From assembly GCA_964579765.1 (NCBI GenBank), contig CAZOIK010000467.1:1-14329 (forward strand): 14,329 nucleotides of DNA, given 5' to 3'. Shown here one piece after another: positions 5,332 through 13,489 of this stretch. The notes beneath the pieces are model-generated. The model was given only the letters and a program-made list of their open reading frames with translations. It had not been told where the DNA came from and searched no databases. The stretch's first letter is position 1. Each line of letters opens with the position of its first letter. The translations under genes and the position numbers were made by a program. The DNA comes from DATNBT01 sp964579765. Its GTDB lineage: Bacteria; Acidobacteriota; Vicinamibacteria; Vicinamibacterales; CAVVIG01.

Positions 5332-5332
5332 T
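5324..5332 (+). promoter_or_regulatory. Candidate extended -10 promoter for RNase J
   Basis: TGCTATAGT gives an extended TG-N before TATAGT (5 of 6 to consensus). It overlaps the rsmA stop codon and would give the RNase J mRNA a leader of about 120 nt. No convincing -35 is present; the upstream position is held by the end of repeat R1. Confidence 0.4.
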
Positions 5333-5459
5333 TTTCGCTGGTAAGTCGTTCACAGCCCGCCCCTTACGGTTTCAGGCGCGCCCAGCGGCCTGATTGAGTC
5401 GCCTCACGCGGCTCCCTTTGCTCGCGTTCGTTCCGCCCGGAGCGGCTCGACGAAGGTGT
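5332..5459 (+). other. Leader region before RNase J, no gene seen
   Basis: This 128-bp stretch is the longest gene-free gap in the window. It holds a CCGCCCGGAGCGG-like GC hairpin near 5430-5445 and then GAAGG just before the start. I recognise no riboswitch or small RNA. The RNase J frame is open through part of it, down to a TTG at 5394, but the encoded residues (SRLTRLPLLAFVPPGAARRRC) do not look like the family. Confidence 0.4.
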
Positions 5460-7121
5460 GTGGTTCCGTTCTCGATGCTCGAAGCAGTGCCGCTTGGCGG
5501 ACTCGGCGAGTTCGGCATGAACATGCTCGCGCTCACCTGGGCCGACACGACGATCGTCGTCGATGCGGGCGTGATGTTTCCCGATCCCGAGCTGCTCGGG
5601 GTCGATCGCATCATCCCCGATCTGACGTACCTGCAGCAGAAGCGCGCCGCCGCGCTCGTGCTGACGCACGGCCACGAAGACCACATCGGCGGCGTGCCGC
5701 ACGTGCTGCCCTACGTGGACGGTCCCGTGTACGGCACGGCGCTCACGCTGGCGCTCGTCGAACCGAAGCTGCAGGAGCACGGCATCGACGGGCACGAGCT
5801 CGTGACCGTCCGTCCGCGGACACGCGTCACGGTCGGCCCGTTCGAGATCGAGTTCATTCGCGTCACGCACAGCATCCCCGACTGCGTCGCGCTGGCCATC
5901 CACACGCCCGCGGGCATCGTCGTCCACACAGGCGATTTCAAGATCGACCAGACCCCGATCGACGGCGAGCACTTCGACATCCACCGGTTCGCGGAACTGG
6001 GCGCCGAGGGCGTGCTGGCGCTGTTCGCCGACAGCACGAACATCGATCGCAAGGGCTACACGGGCTCCGAGGTCGAAGTCGTCGAGGCCTTCGAGGAGAT
6101 CTTCACGAGCGCGACGGGACGCATCGTCGTCGGGGCGTTCGCGTCGAGCATCTACCGGATGCAGATCCTCGTGGACCTCGCCGCGCAGTTCGATCGCAAG
6201 GTCGCGTTCGTCGGGCGCGGCATGATCGAGAACTCGAAGATCGCGCAGCGCCTCGGCTACCTCAAGATTCCGGCCGGCACACAGATCGCCGACTCCGAGG
6301 TGCCGGTCTACCCGGCCCAGGACGTGCTGTGCCTGGCGACCGGATCCCAGGGCGAGCCGATGGCGGCGCTCTCGCGCATCGCCATCGACGACCACCGGTA
6401 CGTCAAGCTGCAGCCCGAGGACACGGTCGTCATCTCGGCGCGCGAGATTCCCGGCAACGAGAAAGCCATCGGCCGCGTCATCAACCATCTCTCGCGCCGC
6501 GGCGCCGACGTCATCCACGAGGGCATCAAGCACGTGCACGTCTCGGGGCACGGCAGCGAGGAAGAGCTGAAGCTGATGCTCTCGCTCGTCCAGCCGCGCT
6601 ATTTCGTGCCCGTGCACGGCGAGTACCGCCAGCTCGCGCAGCACGCGCGGATTGCGCGGCGCGTGTTCGCCGGCCGCGATCCCCGGCCGGAGACGCTGCT
6701 TGTCGAGAACGGAGACATCGTGCTCATGGACGCGTCCGAGGCGCGCGTCGCCGGCAAGGCGCCGGTCGGCCGCGTCCTCATCGACGGCACCCGCACGGGC
6801 GAAGTCGGCGACGAAGTGCTGCGCGATCGGCGGCACCTCGCCGAGGACGGCCTCGTCGTGCCGGTCGTCGCGATCAACAAGCAGACGGGCCTGCTCGAAG
6901 GCGTGCCCGACATCATCACGCGCGGCTTCGTCATGGAGAACAGCCAGGAGCTGCTCGCCGACGGCGCGCGTGTGCTGAGCGACGTCATGGAGCAGTCGAG
7001 CGTCGAGGAACGCACCGATCAGGGGCTCATCAAGGAGAAACTGCGGGTGGAGCTGCGCCGCTTCTTCCGCAAGCGCTCGGGCCGTCGCCCGTTCGTGTTG
7101 CCCGTCATCATGGAGATCTGA
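5460..7121 (+). CDS. rnj: Ribonuclease J, metallo-beta-lactamase/beta-CASP family, about 553 aa
   Basis: RNase J is a 5'-to-3' exonuclease and endonuclease that matures rRNA and degrades mRNA in the cytoplasm. The protein opens with the family block AVPLGGLGEFGMNM, then VVDAGVMFPDPELLGVD. The metal site is HGHEDH (residues 70-75), with further ligands H137 in VTHS and D159 in HTGDFKID. The beta-CASP motifs follow, including GSQGEP, SGHGSEEE (from residue 362) and PVHGEYRQ (from residue 384). A C-terminal domain ends in RRFFRKRSGRRPFVLPVIMEI, the usual RNase J tail. I chose the GTG at 5460 (GAAGG 3 nt upstream); the ATG at 5475 is almost as good. The FtsK gene follows after 3 nt, so the two are likely one transcript. 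Neighbouring rsmA suggests shared work on 16S rRNA. Confidence 0.94.
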   Translation: MVPFSMLEAVPLGGLGEFGMNMLALTWADTTIVVDAGVMFPDPELLGVDRIIPDLTYLQQKRAAALVLTHGHEDHIGGVPHVLPYVDGPVYGTALTLALVEPKLQEHGIDGHELVTVRPRTRVTVGPFEIEFIRVTHSIPDCVALAIHTPAGIVVHTGDFKIDQTPIDGEHFDIHRFAELGAEGVLALFADSTNIDRKGYTGSEVEVVEAFEEIFTSATGRIVVGAFASSIYRMQILVDLAAQFDRKVAFVGRGMIENSKIAQRLGYLKIPAGTQIADSEVPVYPAQDVLCLATGSQGEPMAALSRIAIDDHRYVKLQPEDTVVISAREIPGNEKAIGRVINHLSRRGADVIHEGIKHVHVSGHGSEEELKLMLSLVQPRYFVPVHGEYRQLAQHARIARRVFAGRDPRPETLLVENGDIVLMDASEARVAGKAPVGRVLIDGTRTGEVGDEVLRDRRHLAEDGLVVPVVAINKQTGLLEGVPDIITRGFVMENSQELLADGARVLSDVMEQSSVEERTDQGLIKEKLRVELRRFFRKRSGRRPFVLPVIMEI

Positions 7122-7124
7122 CCT

Positions 7125-9500
7125 GTGGGTGGATCCGCTTCGAACGTCTCGCGTCGCGTCAGCGAATTCGTCGGGGTCGCGCTGTTCGCCGCGTCGCTCA
7201 TCTGGATCGTCTCGCTCGCCAGTTACGAGCCGACCGACCCGGTGTGGTTCTTCAGCACCGGCTCGCACGCGGTGCCGCTGAACTTCGCCGGCCGCGTCGG
7301 CGCGTTCCTCTCCGAGCTGTCGTTTCAGCTCTTCGGCTACGCGTCGTACCTGATTCCGCTCGTCATGGTCGTCGTCGGCTGGAACTACTTCTGGTGCCGC
7401 AAGGTGGACGCCGCGGCGACGAAGGTCACGGGCGCGACGCTGCTGTTCGCGTGCGCCAGCGCGTTCCTCAGCCTCGTCTTCAACACGCTCGACGTCGCCG
7501 GCAAGGCGTTCCGCGCCGGCGGCTACGTCGGCGACTTCCTCGCACGCGAGCTGGCGGAATATCTCAACCGCACGGGCTCGCTCATCGTCGTCGTCACGCT
7601 GATCGTGCTGTCGGTGATCCTCTCCACACAGTTCTCGTTCGGCCGGATGATGGCCGCGATCATCGCCGTCGTGAAAGACAACGTCAGCCAGACGACGGCC
7701 GCGCTGCGCGAGTGGTGGGAGGCGCGCCGGCGTGAAAAAGAGCGCCGCGAGGTGATCGCGAAGCGCGCGAAGAGGGCCGAGAAACCCGAGAAGGCCGAAG
7801 AGCCGGTCAAAGGCAAGGCCGCGGCCGCGATGGCGGCCGTCGCGGAAGCCGCCGCGAAAGCCATCCGAAAGAAGACCGACGACGAAGACGACGAAGACGA
7901 GCGCAGGCCGGTCGTGGCCGCCGCGTCCGTCAAGCCGGCGGCGCCGCCCAAACCTCCGAAGGTCAGCGTGCCGGCCGCGGCGTCCCTCCCGCTCGCCGAC
8001 GCCGAGCCAACGACGAAGAGCGCGGCCTCGGACCGCAAGAAAGGCGAGTACACGCTGCCGCCGCTCGCGCTGCTCGACAACAGCAAGGCCGAGCGCAAGA
8101 TCGACGAGCGCGAGTTGATGGAAGGCGCCCGTCTGCTCGAGGAGAAGTGCCGCGAGTTCTCCGTTGAAGGAAGCGTCGTGCAGATCCACCCGGGTCCGGT
8201 CGTGACGACGTTCGAGTTCAAGCCGGACGCGGGGGTGAAGTACTCGAAGATCACCAGCCTCTCCGACGACCTCTGCCTCGCGATGCAGGCCGAGTCGGTC
8301 CTGATCGACCGCATCCCCGGCAAATCGACCGTCGGCATCCAGATCCCGAACACGGCGCGCGAGGGGATCTCGCTGCGCGAGCTGCTCGAGTCGGAGGCGT
8401 ATCACAAGGTCACCTCGAAGGTCGCGATCGCGCTCGGCAAGACGATTCACGGCGAGCCGTACGTCGCCGACCTCGCGACGATGCCGCACCTGCTCATCGC
8501 CGGCTCGACCGGCTCGGGCAAGTCCGTCGGCATCAACGTGATGATCACGAGCATCCTCTACCGCTCGACGCCCGACGACGTGCGGATGATCATGGTCGAT
8601 CCCAAGCGCCTCGAGCTCGGCATGTACGAGGACATCCCCCACCTGCTCACGCCGGTCGTCGTCGATCCGAAGCAGGCGTCGAACGCCCTGCGCTGGGCGG
8701 TCCGCGAAATGGAAGAGCGGTACAAGACGCTCGCGGCCGTCGGCGTCCGCAACATCGAGCAGTTCAACCGCAACGCCGCCGCGGCCATCGACGCGAAAGA
8801 GAAGATGCCGAATGGCGACGAACCGAAGAAGCTCCCCTTCATCGTCGTCATCATCGACGAACTAGCCGACCTGATGATGGTCGCCGGCAACGAGGTGGAA
8901 GAGTCCATCGCCCGGTTCGCGCAGATGGCGCGGGCGGTCGGCATCCACCTGATTCTCGCGACGCAGCGTCCGTCGGTGGACGTCATCACCGGCCTCATCA
9001 AAGCCAACCTGCCGTCGCGCATCTCGTTCCGCGTCTCGTCGAAGATCGACTCGCGCACGATTCTCGATTCGAACGGCGCCGAGCAGCTCCTCGGCAAGGG
9101 CGACATGCTCTTCCTGCCGCCGGCCTCGTCGCGCTTCGTGCGTGTGCACGGCCCGTACATCTCGGAGCAGGAAAGCGCACGTGTGGCGAGCTTCCTCAAG
9201 AAACAGGGCAAGCCGACCTACGACGAGACCATTACGGCCGACGAGAAGACGGCCGGGCCTGAAGGCCTGGAGTTCGAGAAGGACGATCTCTACGACGAAG
9301 CCGCGCGCATCGTCGTCTCGAGCGGCCAGGCGTCCATCTCGTACCTGCAGCGGCGGCTGCGCATCGGGTTCAGCCGGGCCGCGCGGCTCGTGGACATGAT
9401 GGAAATGGAAGGCCTCGTCTCGGGTTCGGCCGGCGGCAAGGCGCGCGAGGTGCTCGTGGACAAGGGCTACTTCGAAGAGGTGGACGCGCAACTGCGATGA
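7125..9500 (+). CDS. ftsK: FtsK/SpoIIIE-type DNA translocase, 791 aa
   Basis: This is a septum-anchored hexameric motor that pumps the chromosome ends into the daughter cells and supports XerCD dimer resolution. About four N-terminal membrane segments are visible (near residues 15-32, 72-90, 103-121 and 152-169). A charged, Ala/Lys/Pro-rich linker follows (about 195-310), including an acidic run DDEDDEDE. The motor has Walker A GSTGSGKS (460-467), Walker B VVIIDEL (574-580) and the TQRPSVDVITG motif. The gamma winged-helix domain (about 720-791) begins DLYDEAARIVVSSGQAS, as in FtsK proteins that read oriented DNA motifs. The GTG at 7125 has GGAG 9 nt upstream and lies 3 nt after the RNase J stop. 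The linker is shorter than in E. coli FtsK, close to SpoIIIE size. The end overlaps the amidase start (ATGA). Confidence 0.96.
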   Translation: MGGSASNVSRRVSEFVGVALFAASLIWIVSLASYEPTDPVWFFSTGSHAVPLNFAGRVGAFLSELSFQLFGYASYLIPLVMVVVGWNYFWCRKVDAAATKVTGATLLFACASAFLSLVFNTLDVAGKAFRAGGYVGDFLARELAEYLNRTGSLIVVVTLIVLSVILSTQFSFGRMMAAIIAVVKDNVSQTTAALREWWEARRREKERREVIAKRAKRAEKPEKAEEPVKGKAAAAMAAVAEAAAKAIRKKTDDEDDEDERRPVVAAASVKPAAPPKPPKVSVPAAASLPLADAEPTTKSAASDRKKGEYTLPPLALLDNSKAERKIDERELMEGARLLEEKCREFSVEGSVVQIHPGPVVTTFEFKPDAGVKYSKITSLSDDLCLAMQAESVLIDRIPGKSTVGIQIPNTAREGISLRELLESEAYHKVTSKVAIALGKTIHGEPYVADLATMPHLLIAGSTGSGKSVGINVMITSILYRSTPDDVRMIMVDPKRLELGMYEDIPHLLTPVVVDPKQASNALRWAVREMEERYKTLAAVGVRNIEQFNRNAAAAIDAKEKMPNGDEPKKLPFIVVIIDELADLMMVAGNEVEESIARFAQMARAVGIHLILATQRPSVDVITGLIKANLPSRISFRVSSKIDSRTILDSNGAEQLLGKGDMLFLPPASSRFVRVHGPYISEQESARVASFLKKQGKPTYDETITADEKTAGPEGLEFEKDDLYDEAARIVVSSGQASISYLQRRLRIGFSRAARLVDMMEMEGLVSGSAGGKAREVLVDKGYFEEVDAQLR

Positions 9501-11251
9501 CGATGCGTTCGGCGATTCACCGTCGGGCGGGCCTGCGTACGGTCACTGTGCTGACGCTCGTCGTGTGCGCCGCAATGGCCTGGGCGGAGGGCGCCGATCA
9601 CGATCTGTATGTCGCGGCGCTCGGACGCGAACGCGCGGTCCGTACGACCTTCGGCGGCACGCCCGCGCCGGTGGCCGCGCTGAGGGACGTCCACGCCATC
9701 GTCACGGCCTATCAGGCGCTGGTGCGGCGCTTCCCTGCCAGCGGCTACAGCGACAACGCGCTCTGGCAGGCCGGCGAGCTCGAGCTCGACGCGTTCGCGC
9801 GATTCGGCGAAAAGCGCGACAAGGACACCGGCATTCGCCTGCTGCAGCGTCTCGCCGCCGACTACCCGACGAGCAAGCTCGCGAAGCGCGTTCCCGACGT
9901 CCTGGCCGCCCTCGACGCGCCCAAACCGAAGGAGACGCCCAAAGAGCCTGCCCGGCCGCCAGCCGCAGCCGCGGCGCCGGTCACGATCCGCGGGATCAAG
10001 CGCTCAGTGCTGCCCGACGTCGTGCGGATTGAAATCGACATGGACGCCGAGGTGCCGTTTCACGACGAGCGCATCGCCGATCCCGATCGCGTGTTCCTCG
10101 ACCTGACGCCCGCGCACGCCGCGGCGCCGCTCGCGGAGCAGACGCTCCGCTTCACCGCCGACTCGGACATCGTGCGGCAGGTGCGCGTCGGCAAACAGTC
10201 GAACAAGACGACGCGTATCGTCCTCGACGCGGGCGGCGTGTCCACCTACAGCATCTACGCGTTGTACCGGCCGTACCGTCTCGTGATCGACTGCGTTCGC
10301 ACCGCACGCGCGGCGCCACCGCGTCCTTTGCTCACCGGCCGCTCGCTCGACGCGCAGTTGATCTCCGCGCCGCCGGCCGCGACGCCGCGATCGACGGCGC
10401 TGCTTCAGGCTGCGCTGGCCCCGGCCGTCGCCGACGCTCCGCCGGCACACGCCACCGCCTCAGTCCCGTCTGCCGCATCGACCGCGCCCGCCGCCGCGGC
10501 GCCAGCGCCGCCCGACAAGACGGCGGCCGGCTACACCATCGCCCGTCAACTCGGCCTCGGCGTGTCGCGCATCGTGATCGACCCTGGACATGGCGGGCAC
10601 GATCCCGGCGCCATGGGCCACGGGGTCTCCGAGGCCGAAGTCGTGCTCGACATCGCGCTTCGTCTCGAGAAGCTGCTCCAGAAGCAGCCGGGCACCGAGG
10701 TCGTCCTCACCCGGCGTACCGACGAGTTCGTCGCGCTCCCGGAGCGCACCGCGATCGCCAACCGCGAGGCGGCGGATCTCTTCCTGTCGATCCACGCCAA
10801 CGCGAGCGAAGACGGCTCGGCGCGGGGGATCGAGACGTATTTCCTGAACTTCGCGAACAACCTCAGCGCAGCGTCCGTGGCCGCGCGCGAGAACGCGGCC
10901 TCCGGCCAGGCAATGAACGCGCTGCCCGACTTCGTCAAGGCGATCGCGCTCAACAACAAGCTCGACGAGTCGCGCGACTTCGCGACATTCGTGCAGCGCT
11001 CGATGATCGAACGCCTGCGGGCCACGAACAAGACGACGAAGGATCTGGGGGTCAAGCAGGCGCCGTTCGTGGTGCTCATCGGCGCGGCGATGCCGAGCGT
11101 GCTGGCCGAAATCTCCTTCGTGACGAACCCGCAGGAAGCACGGCTGCTGAAGTCGTCCGCCTACCGGCAGCGGATTGCCGACGCGCTCGCGACGGCCGTC
11201 AAGAAGTACCAGACGTCGCTCAAAAGCGTCTCGACGGTGGCGCACCAGTAG
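9497..11251 (+). CDS. Secreted N-acetylmuramoyl-L-alanine amidase with TPR-like, AMIN and Amidase_3 domains, 584 aa
   Basis: This enzyme cuts the bond between MurNAc and the stem peptide in the periplasm, normally at the septum. A signal peptide ends near residue 30 (VVCAAMAWA, then EGADHDLY). Residues about 35-140 are helical and resemble tetratricopeptide repeats of outer-membrane assembly proteins (TAYQALVRRFPASGYSDNAL, then LLQRLAADYPTSKLAKRV). An AMIN domain for wall targeting covers about 161-268, followed by an Ala/Pro-rich linker (about 270-345). The Amidase_3 domain (about 357-575) has zinc ligands H365 (DPGHGG), E379 (SEAEVVLDIALRL) and H433 (SIHAN), and catalytic E538 (LAEISF). The ATG overlaps the ftsK TGA, so the wall-splitting enzyme is coupled to the septal DNA pump. 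The added TPR-like region is not in E. coli AmiC. An alternative ATG lies 6 nt downstream. Confidence 0.94.
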   Translation: MTMRSAIHRRAGLRTVTVLTLVVCAAMAWAEGADHDLYVAALGRERAVRTTFGGTPAPVAALRDVHAIVTAYQALVRRFPASGYSDNALWQAGELELDAFARFGEKRDKDTGIRLLQRLAADYPTSKLAKRVPDVLAALDAPKPKETPKEPARPPAAAAAPVTIRGIKRSVLPDVVRIEIDMDAEVPFHDERIADPDRVFLDLTPAHAAAPLAEQTLRFTADSDIVRQVRVGKQSNKTTRIVLDAGGVSTYSIYALYRPYRLVIDCVRTARAAPPRPLLTGRSLDAQLISAPPAATPRSTALLQAALAPAVADAPPAHATASVPSAASTAPAAAAPAPPDKTAAGYTIARQLGLGVSRIVIDPGHGGHDPGAMGHGVSEAEVVLDIALRLEKLLQKQPGTEVVLTRRTDEFVALPERTAIANREAADLFLSIHANASEDGSARGIETYFLNFANNLSAASVAARENAASGQAMNALPDFVKAIALNNKLDESRDFATFVQRSMIERLRATNKTTKDLGVKQAPFVVLIGAAMPSVLAEISFVTNPQEARLLKSSAYRQRIADALATAVKKYQTSLKSVSTVAHQ

Positions 11252-11270
11252 TGCAGGCCTTCAGGCCTGC
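11248..11270 (-). repeat. Palindromic repeat R2 (same family as R1) between convergent genes
   Basis: GCAGGCCTTCAGGCCTGC (11253-11270) is a perfect 7-bp stem with a 4-nt loop. On the minus strand it reads stem-TGAA-stem followed by ACTAC, as in R1. It lies between the amidase stop (11251) and the stop of the 62-residue membrane protein (11275), and its ACTAC end supplies the amidase TAG on the opposite strand. It could act as a two-way terminator, although no T-run follows. Confidence 0.8.
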
Positions 11271-11274
11271 TTCT

Positions 11275-11463
11275 CTAGTGGTCGAGCGGCCTGTGCGATC
11301 GAATGACGAACAGAATCCAGGCGAATACGGCACCGGCGACCAGCGCGAGGATGACGAGAATGCCGGTGAGGCCGAGCGCGCGCACGAGCACGGCGCCAAG
11401 GCCCGTCGGGTCTTTCTTCGGCGCGATGCGGATGAAGATCGGCGCTTGCTGAGCCAGGAACAC
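11275..11463 (-). CDS. Small single-pass membrane protein, 62 aa, unknown function
   Basis: I do not recognise a family. The protein has an N-terminal part with mixed charge (APIFIRIAPKKDPTGLG), one strongly hydrophobic segment (about residues 33-53, LTGILVILALVAGAVFAWIL) and a short basic tail (RSHRPLDH). The GTG start lies 4 nt after the pepA stop, with GGAG 8 nt upstream inside the pepA end, so it is probably translated from the pepA mRNA. The hydrophobic pattern sits in this frame only, and the ribosome site and tight spacing argue for a real gene. It ends 5 nt before repeat R2. Confidence 0.65.
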   Translation of the reverse strand: MFLAQQAPIFIRIAPKKDPTGLGAVLVRALGLTGILVILALVAGAVFAWILFVIRSHRPLDH

Positions 11464-11467
11464 CCAC

Positions 11468-12979
11468 TCATCTCCACTCGGCGCTCGTGAACGCCAGCTC
11501 CGCGAGCGTCCTGACGGCGACGCCGCTCGGGCCCTTCGGCAGATAGGGCTTGCTCTCCTCCGCCCAGGCAGTGCCGGCGATGTCGAGGTGGACCCACGGC
11601 AGACCGCCGGTGAACTCCTTCAGAAAGAGCGCGGCCGTGATCGATCCGGCGGGACGTCCACCGGTGTTCAAGATGTCGGCAATCTCGCTCTTGATCTGAT
11701 CGCGGTATTCGTCGAACAGCGGCAGAGGCCAGACACGGTCGCCCGCGCGGTTCGCGACTCGGCGGACGACCTCGACCCACTCGTCCGGCGTGCCGAACAA
11801 GCCGCTCGTGATTTTTCCGAGCGCTGTCACGATGGCGCCCGTCAGCGTCGCGACGTCCACGAGATGCGTCGCGCCGAGCTTCCGCGCGTACCACAAGCCG
11901 TCGCCGAGAATCAGCCGGCCTTCCGCGTCCGTGTTGATCACCTCGACCGTCTTGCCGTCGGCGCTCTTGAGGACGTCGCCCGGCTTGGTGGCCCGTCCAC
12001 CCGGCATGTTCTCCGTTGTCGGGACGATGCCGATGACTCTGACCGGCGCCTTCAGAAGGGCGATTGCGCGCATGGCGCAGACGACCGCCGCGCCGCCCGC
12101 CATGTCGTCCTTCATCCGTTCCATGCCCTCGGCCGGCTTGATCGAGATGCCGCCGGTGTCGAAGGTGATCCCTTTGCCGACCAGACCGAGGACCGGCGAC
12201 GCCGGCGCGCCGGGCGGATCGTAGCGAATCGCCATCAGGCGCGGCGGCTCGCTGCTGCCGCGGGCGACGCCGAGCAGCATGCCCATTCCGAGCGCGGCCA
12301 TCTGCGTCTCGTCGAGAACCTCGAAGGACAGGCCGGTGCCGGCGACAATCTGTTCCGATCGACGCACGAACTCGCGGGGCGTGAGCGTGTTGCCGGGCTC
12401 GTTCGCCAGTTCGCGCGCCAGGTTGCTGCACTCCCCGAGCAGACGTCCGCGCGCCACGGCCGCCGCACAGTCGTCGTGCGCGCCGACAATGGTCCACGAC
12501 GCCGCCGTGCCGGCGGGCGCGTCACTCGTCTTGTACGTGCCCGCGTTGAACTCGGACAGCGTGAGCCCCTCCGCGATCGCCTGCGACAGCTCTGCTTCCG
12601 ACGCGTTCGACCCGCCGACGCGGACCGCAAACGCGGCCCGCCCGATGCGCCGCTGCTTGATCTGCAGCCCGGCCGCGGCGGCGATCTTTCTCGCGACGTC
12701 ACCGCTGAAATCCGCAGATCGTCCGGCGCCGATGACCAGCAGGCGGCCGACCTTCCAGCCACGATCCGTCACGGCCGCGATGAACACCTCGTACAGACGA
12801 CCGGTCAGTTCGCGCGTGCCGAGCGCGCGCTGCAGTTCGCCAGACGTCGCCGCGTCCAGGCCGCCAATCGCCGACGCGGCATCGTCGTCGAACCACGGCA
12901 GGACGAGGACGTCGGCCTCCACGGCCGGCAACGGGCGTAGTACATAGGCGACCTGTGCGGCCGCCGAAGCTGGGGTCAT
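11468..12979 (-). CDS. pepA: Leucyl aminopeptidase, M17 family, 503 aa
   Basis: This cytoplasmic two-metal exopeptidase removes N-terminal residues from peptides. The N-terminal macro-like domain (about 1-170) is variable. The catalytic domain has all ligands in the order of E. coli PepA: K269 and D274 in GKGITFDTGG, D292 in MKDDMAGG, and D351 and E353 in NTDAEGRLIL; K281 and R355 are the catalytic pair. Its length equals E. coli PepA. The ATG at 12979 follows a GATAAT box at leaderless spacing, and longer readings of the frame would cross the promoter of the divergent PKD gene. It is followed closely by the 62-residue membrane protein. E. coli PepA also binds DNA in Xer recombination, but whether this one does is not visible. 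Confidence 0.95.
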   Translation of the reverse strand: MTPASAAAQVAYVLRPLPAVEADVLVLPWFDDDAASAIGGLDAATSGELQRALGTRELTGRLYEVFIAAVTDRGWKVGRLLVIGAGRSADFSGDVARKIAAAAGLQIKQRRIGRAAFAVRVGGSNASEAELSQAIAEGLTLSEFNAGTYKTSDAPAGTAASWTIVGAHDDCAAAVARGRLLGECSNLARELANEPGNTLTPREFVRRSEQIVAGTGLSFEVLDETQMAALGMGMLLGVARGSSEPPRLMAIRYDPPGAPASPVLGLVGKGITFDTGGISIKPAEGMERMKDDMAGGAAVVCAMRAIALLKAPVRVIGIVPTTENMPGGRATKPGDVLKSADGKTVEVINTDAEGRLILGDGLWYARKLGATHLVDVATLTGAIVTALGKITSGLFGTPDEWVEVVRRVANRAGDRVWPLPLFDEYRDQIKSEIADILNTGGRPAGSITAALFLKEFTGGLPWVHLDIAGTAWAEESKPYLPKGPSGVAVRTLAELAFTSAEWR

Positions 12980-12985
12980 CCGGCC

Positions 12986-12991
12986 ATTATC
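12986..12991 (-). promoter_or_regulatory. Candidate -10 box for leaderless pepA transcript
   Basis: GATAAT on the minus strand (12991-12986) ends 6 nt before the pepA ATG at 12979, and the six bases between (GGCCGG) are not a usable ribosome site. This is leaderless spacing. The -35 is weak (TCGAAC near 13016-13011, with a 19-nt spacer). Confidence 0.45.
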
Positions 12992-13002
12992 GCTTGAACG
13001 GC

Positions 13003-13031
13003 TTGCTCCGGTTCGACGCGGCTCATACAAT
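13003..13031 (+). promoter_or_regulatory. Promoter of the PKD-domain protein
   Basis: TTGCTC (13003-13008) and TACAAT (13026-13031, 5 of 6) are spaced by 17 nt. The transcript would start near 13038, and the ATG is at 13043 after AAAAGG, so the leader is at most a few bases and much of the Shine-Dalgarno could lie upstream of the transcript. It overlaps the pepA promoter on the other strand in the 63-bp divergent gap. Confidence 0.5.
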
Positions 13032-13042
13032 GCCGAAAAGGC

Positions 13043-13489
13043 ATGCCCACCATCGGCCGTCCGCTTGCAGCCGGCGTCTTCTCGTTCGTGCTGGTCGCCG
13101 CGACCGTCGCGGCGCAGCAGCCGTCCAAATCCACCAAGGACAAGGATCAAGACAAGCGGCCGACGCTCAAGCTGTCAGCGCGGCCCAATCTCGCCATGTC
13201 GCCCGCCCGGGTCGTGTTGACCGCCGATATCTCCGGCGGCCCGAACGATTCCGAAGACTTCTACTGTCCGAGTGTCGAGTGGGACTGGGGGGACGGCACG
13301 ATGTCGGAGTCGTCGGCCGACTGCGAGCCGTACGAGCCGGGCAAGAGCGAAATCAAGCGGCGCTACGTCGTGGAGCACGTGTTCCGCGCAGGCAACTACC
13401 GCGTCGCGCTGCGGCTGAAGCAGCACGACAAAGTCGTCGCGCTAGCGACCGTCGCCGTCCAGATCCGTCCCGGGATCAGCGACTTCTAG
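13043..13489 (+). CDS. Small secreted PKD-domain protein, 148 aa
   Basis: A signal peptide (residues 1 to about 24, GVFSFVLVAATVAA, cleaved before QQ) is followed by a short Lys/Asp-rich stretch and one PKD-type Ig-like domain. The domain core motifs are LTADISGG, VEWDWGDGT (about 78-86) and EHVFRAGNYRVALRL (about 111-125). C75 and C94 flank the WDWGDGT turn and could form a disulfide outside the cell. PKD domains usually mediate binding in larger surface proteins or enzymes; here it stands alone, so a binding or adaptor role in the periplasm is an inference. The gene diverges from pepA and overlaps the JAMM gene tail to tail by 48 nt, its stop codon sitting in the loop of a perfect hairpin. 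Confidence 0.8.
   Translation: MPTIGRPLAAGVFSFVLVAATVAAQQPSKSTKDKDQDKRPTLKLSARPNLAMSPARVVLTADISGGPNDSEDFYCPSVEWDWGDGTMSESSADCEPYEPGKSEIKRRYVVEHVFRAGNYRVALRLKQHDKVVALATVAVQIRPGISDF

Noticed and set aside
5364..8642. Open frame of 1092 codons on the minus strand across the RNase J and FtsK genes
   Set aside because: It runs antisense to two well-conserved genes, is made almost wholly of Arg, Asp, His, Ala, Val and Leu with no motif, and is what GC-rich codon bias yields on the opposite strand.
9257..9266. GCCTGAAGGC in ftsK, identical to the core of repeats R1 and R2
   Set aside because: The outer stem triplets are not fully complementary and CACTAC does not follow; it encodes normal FtsK residues (GPEGLEF), so it is probably chance.
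11588..12940. 450-codon open frame on the plus strand inside pepA
   Set aside because: Antisense to a gene with all M17 catalytic residues; composition is that of a GC-bias shadow.
12980..13150. Longer pepA start (up to 13150)
   Set aside because: It would cross the divergent PKD promoter and gene start, and the extra residues do not resemble PepA.
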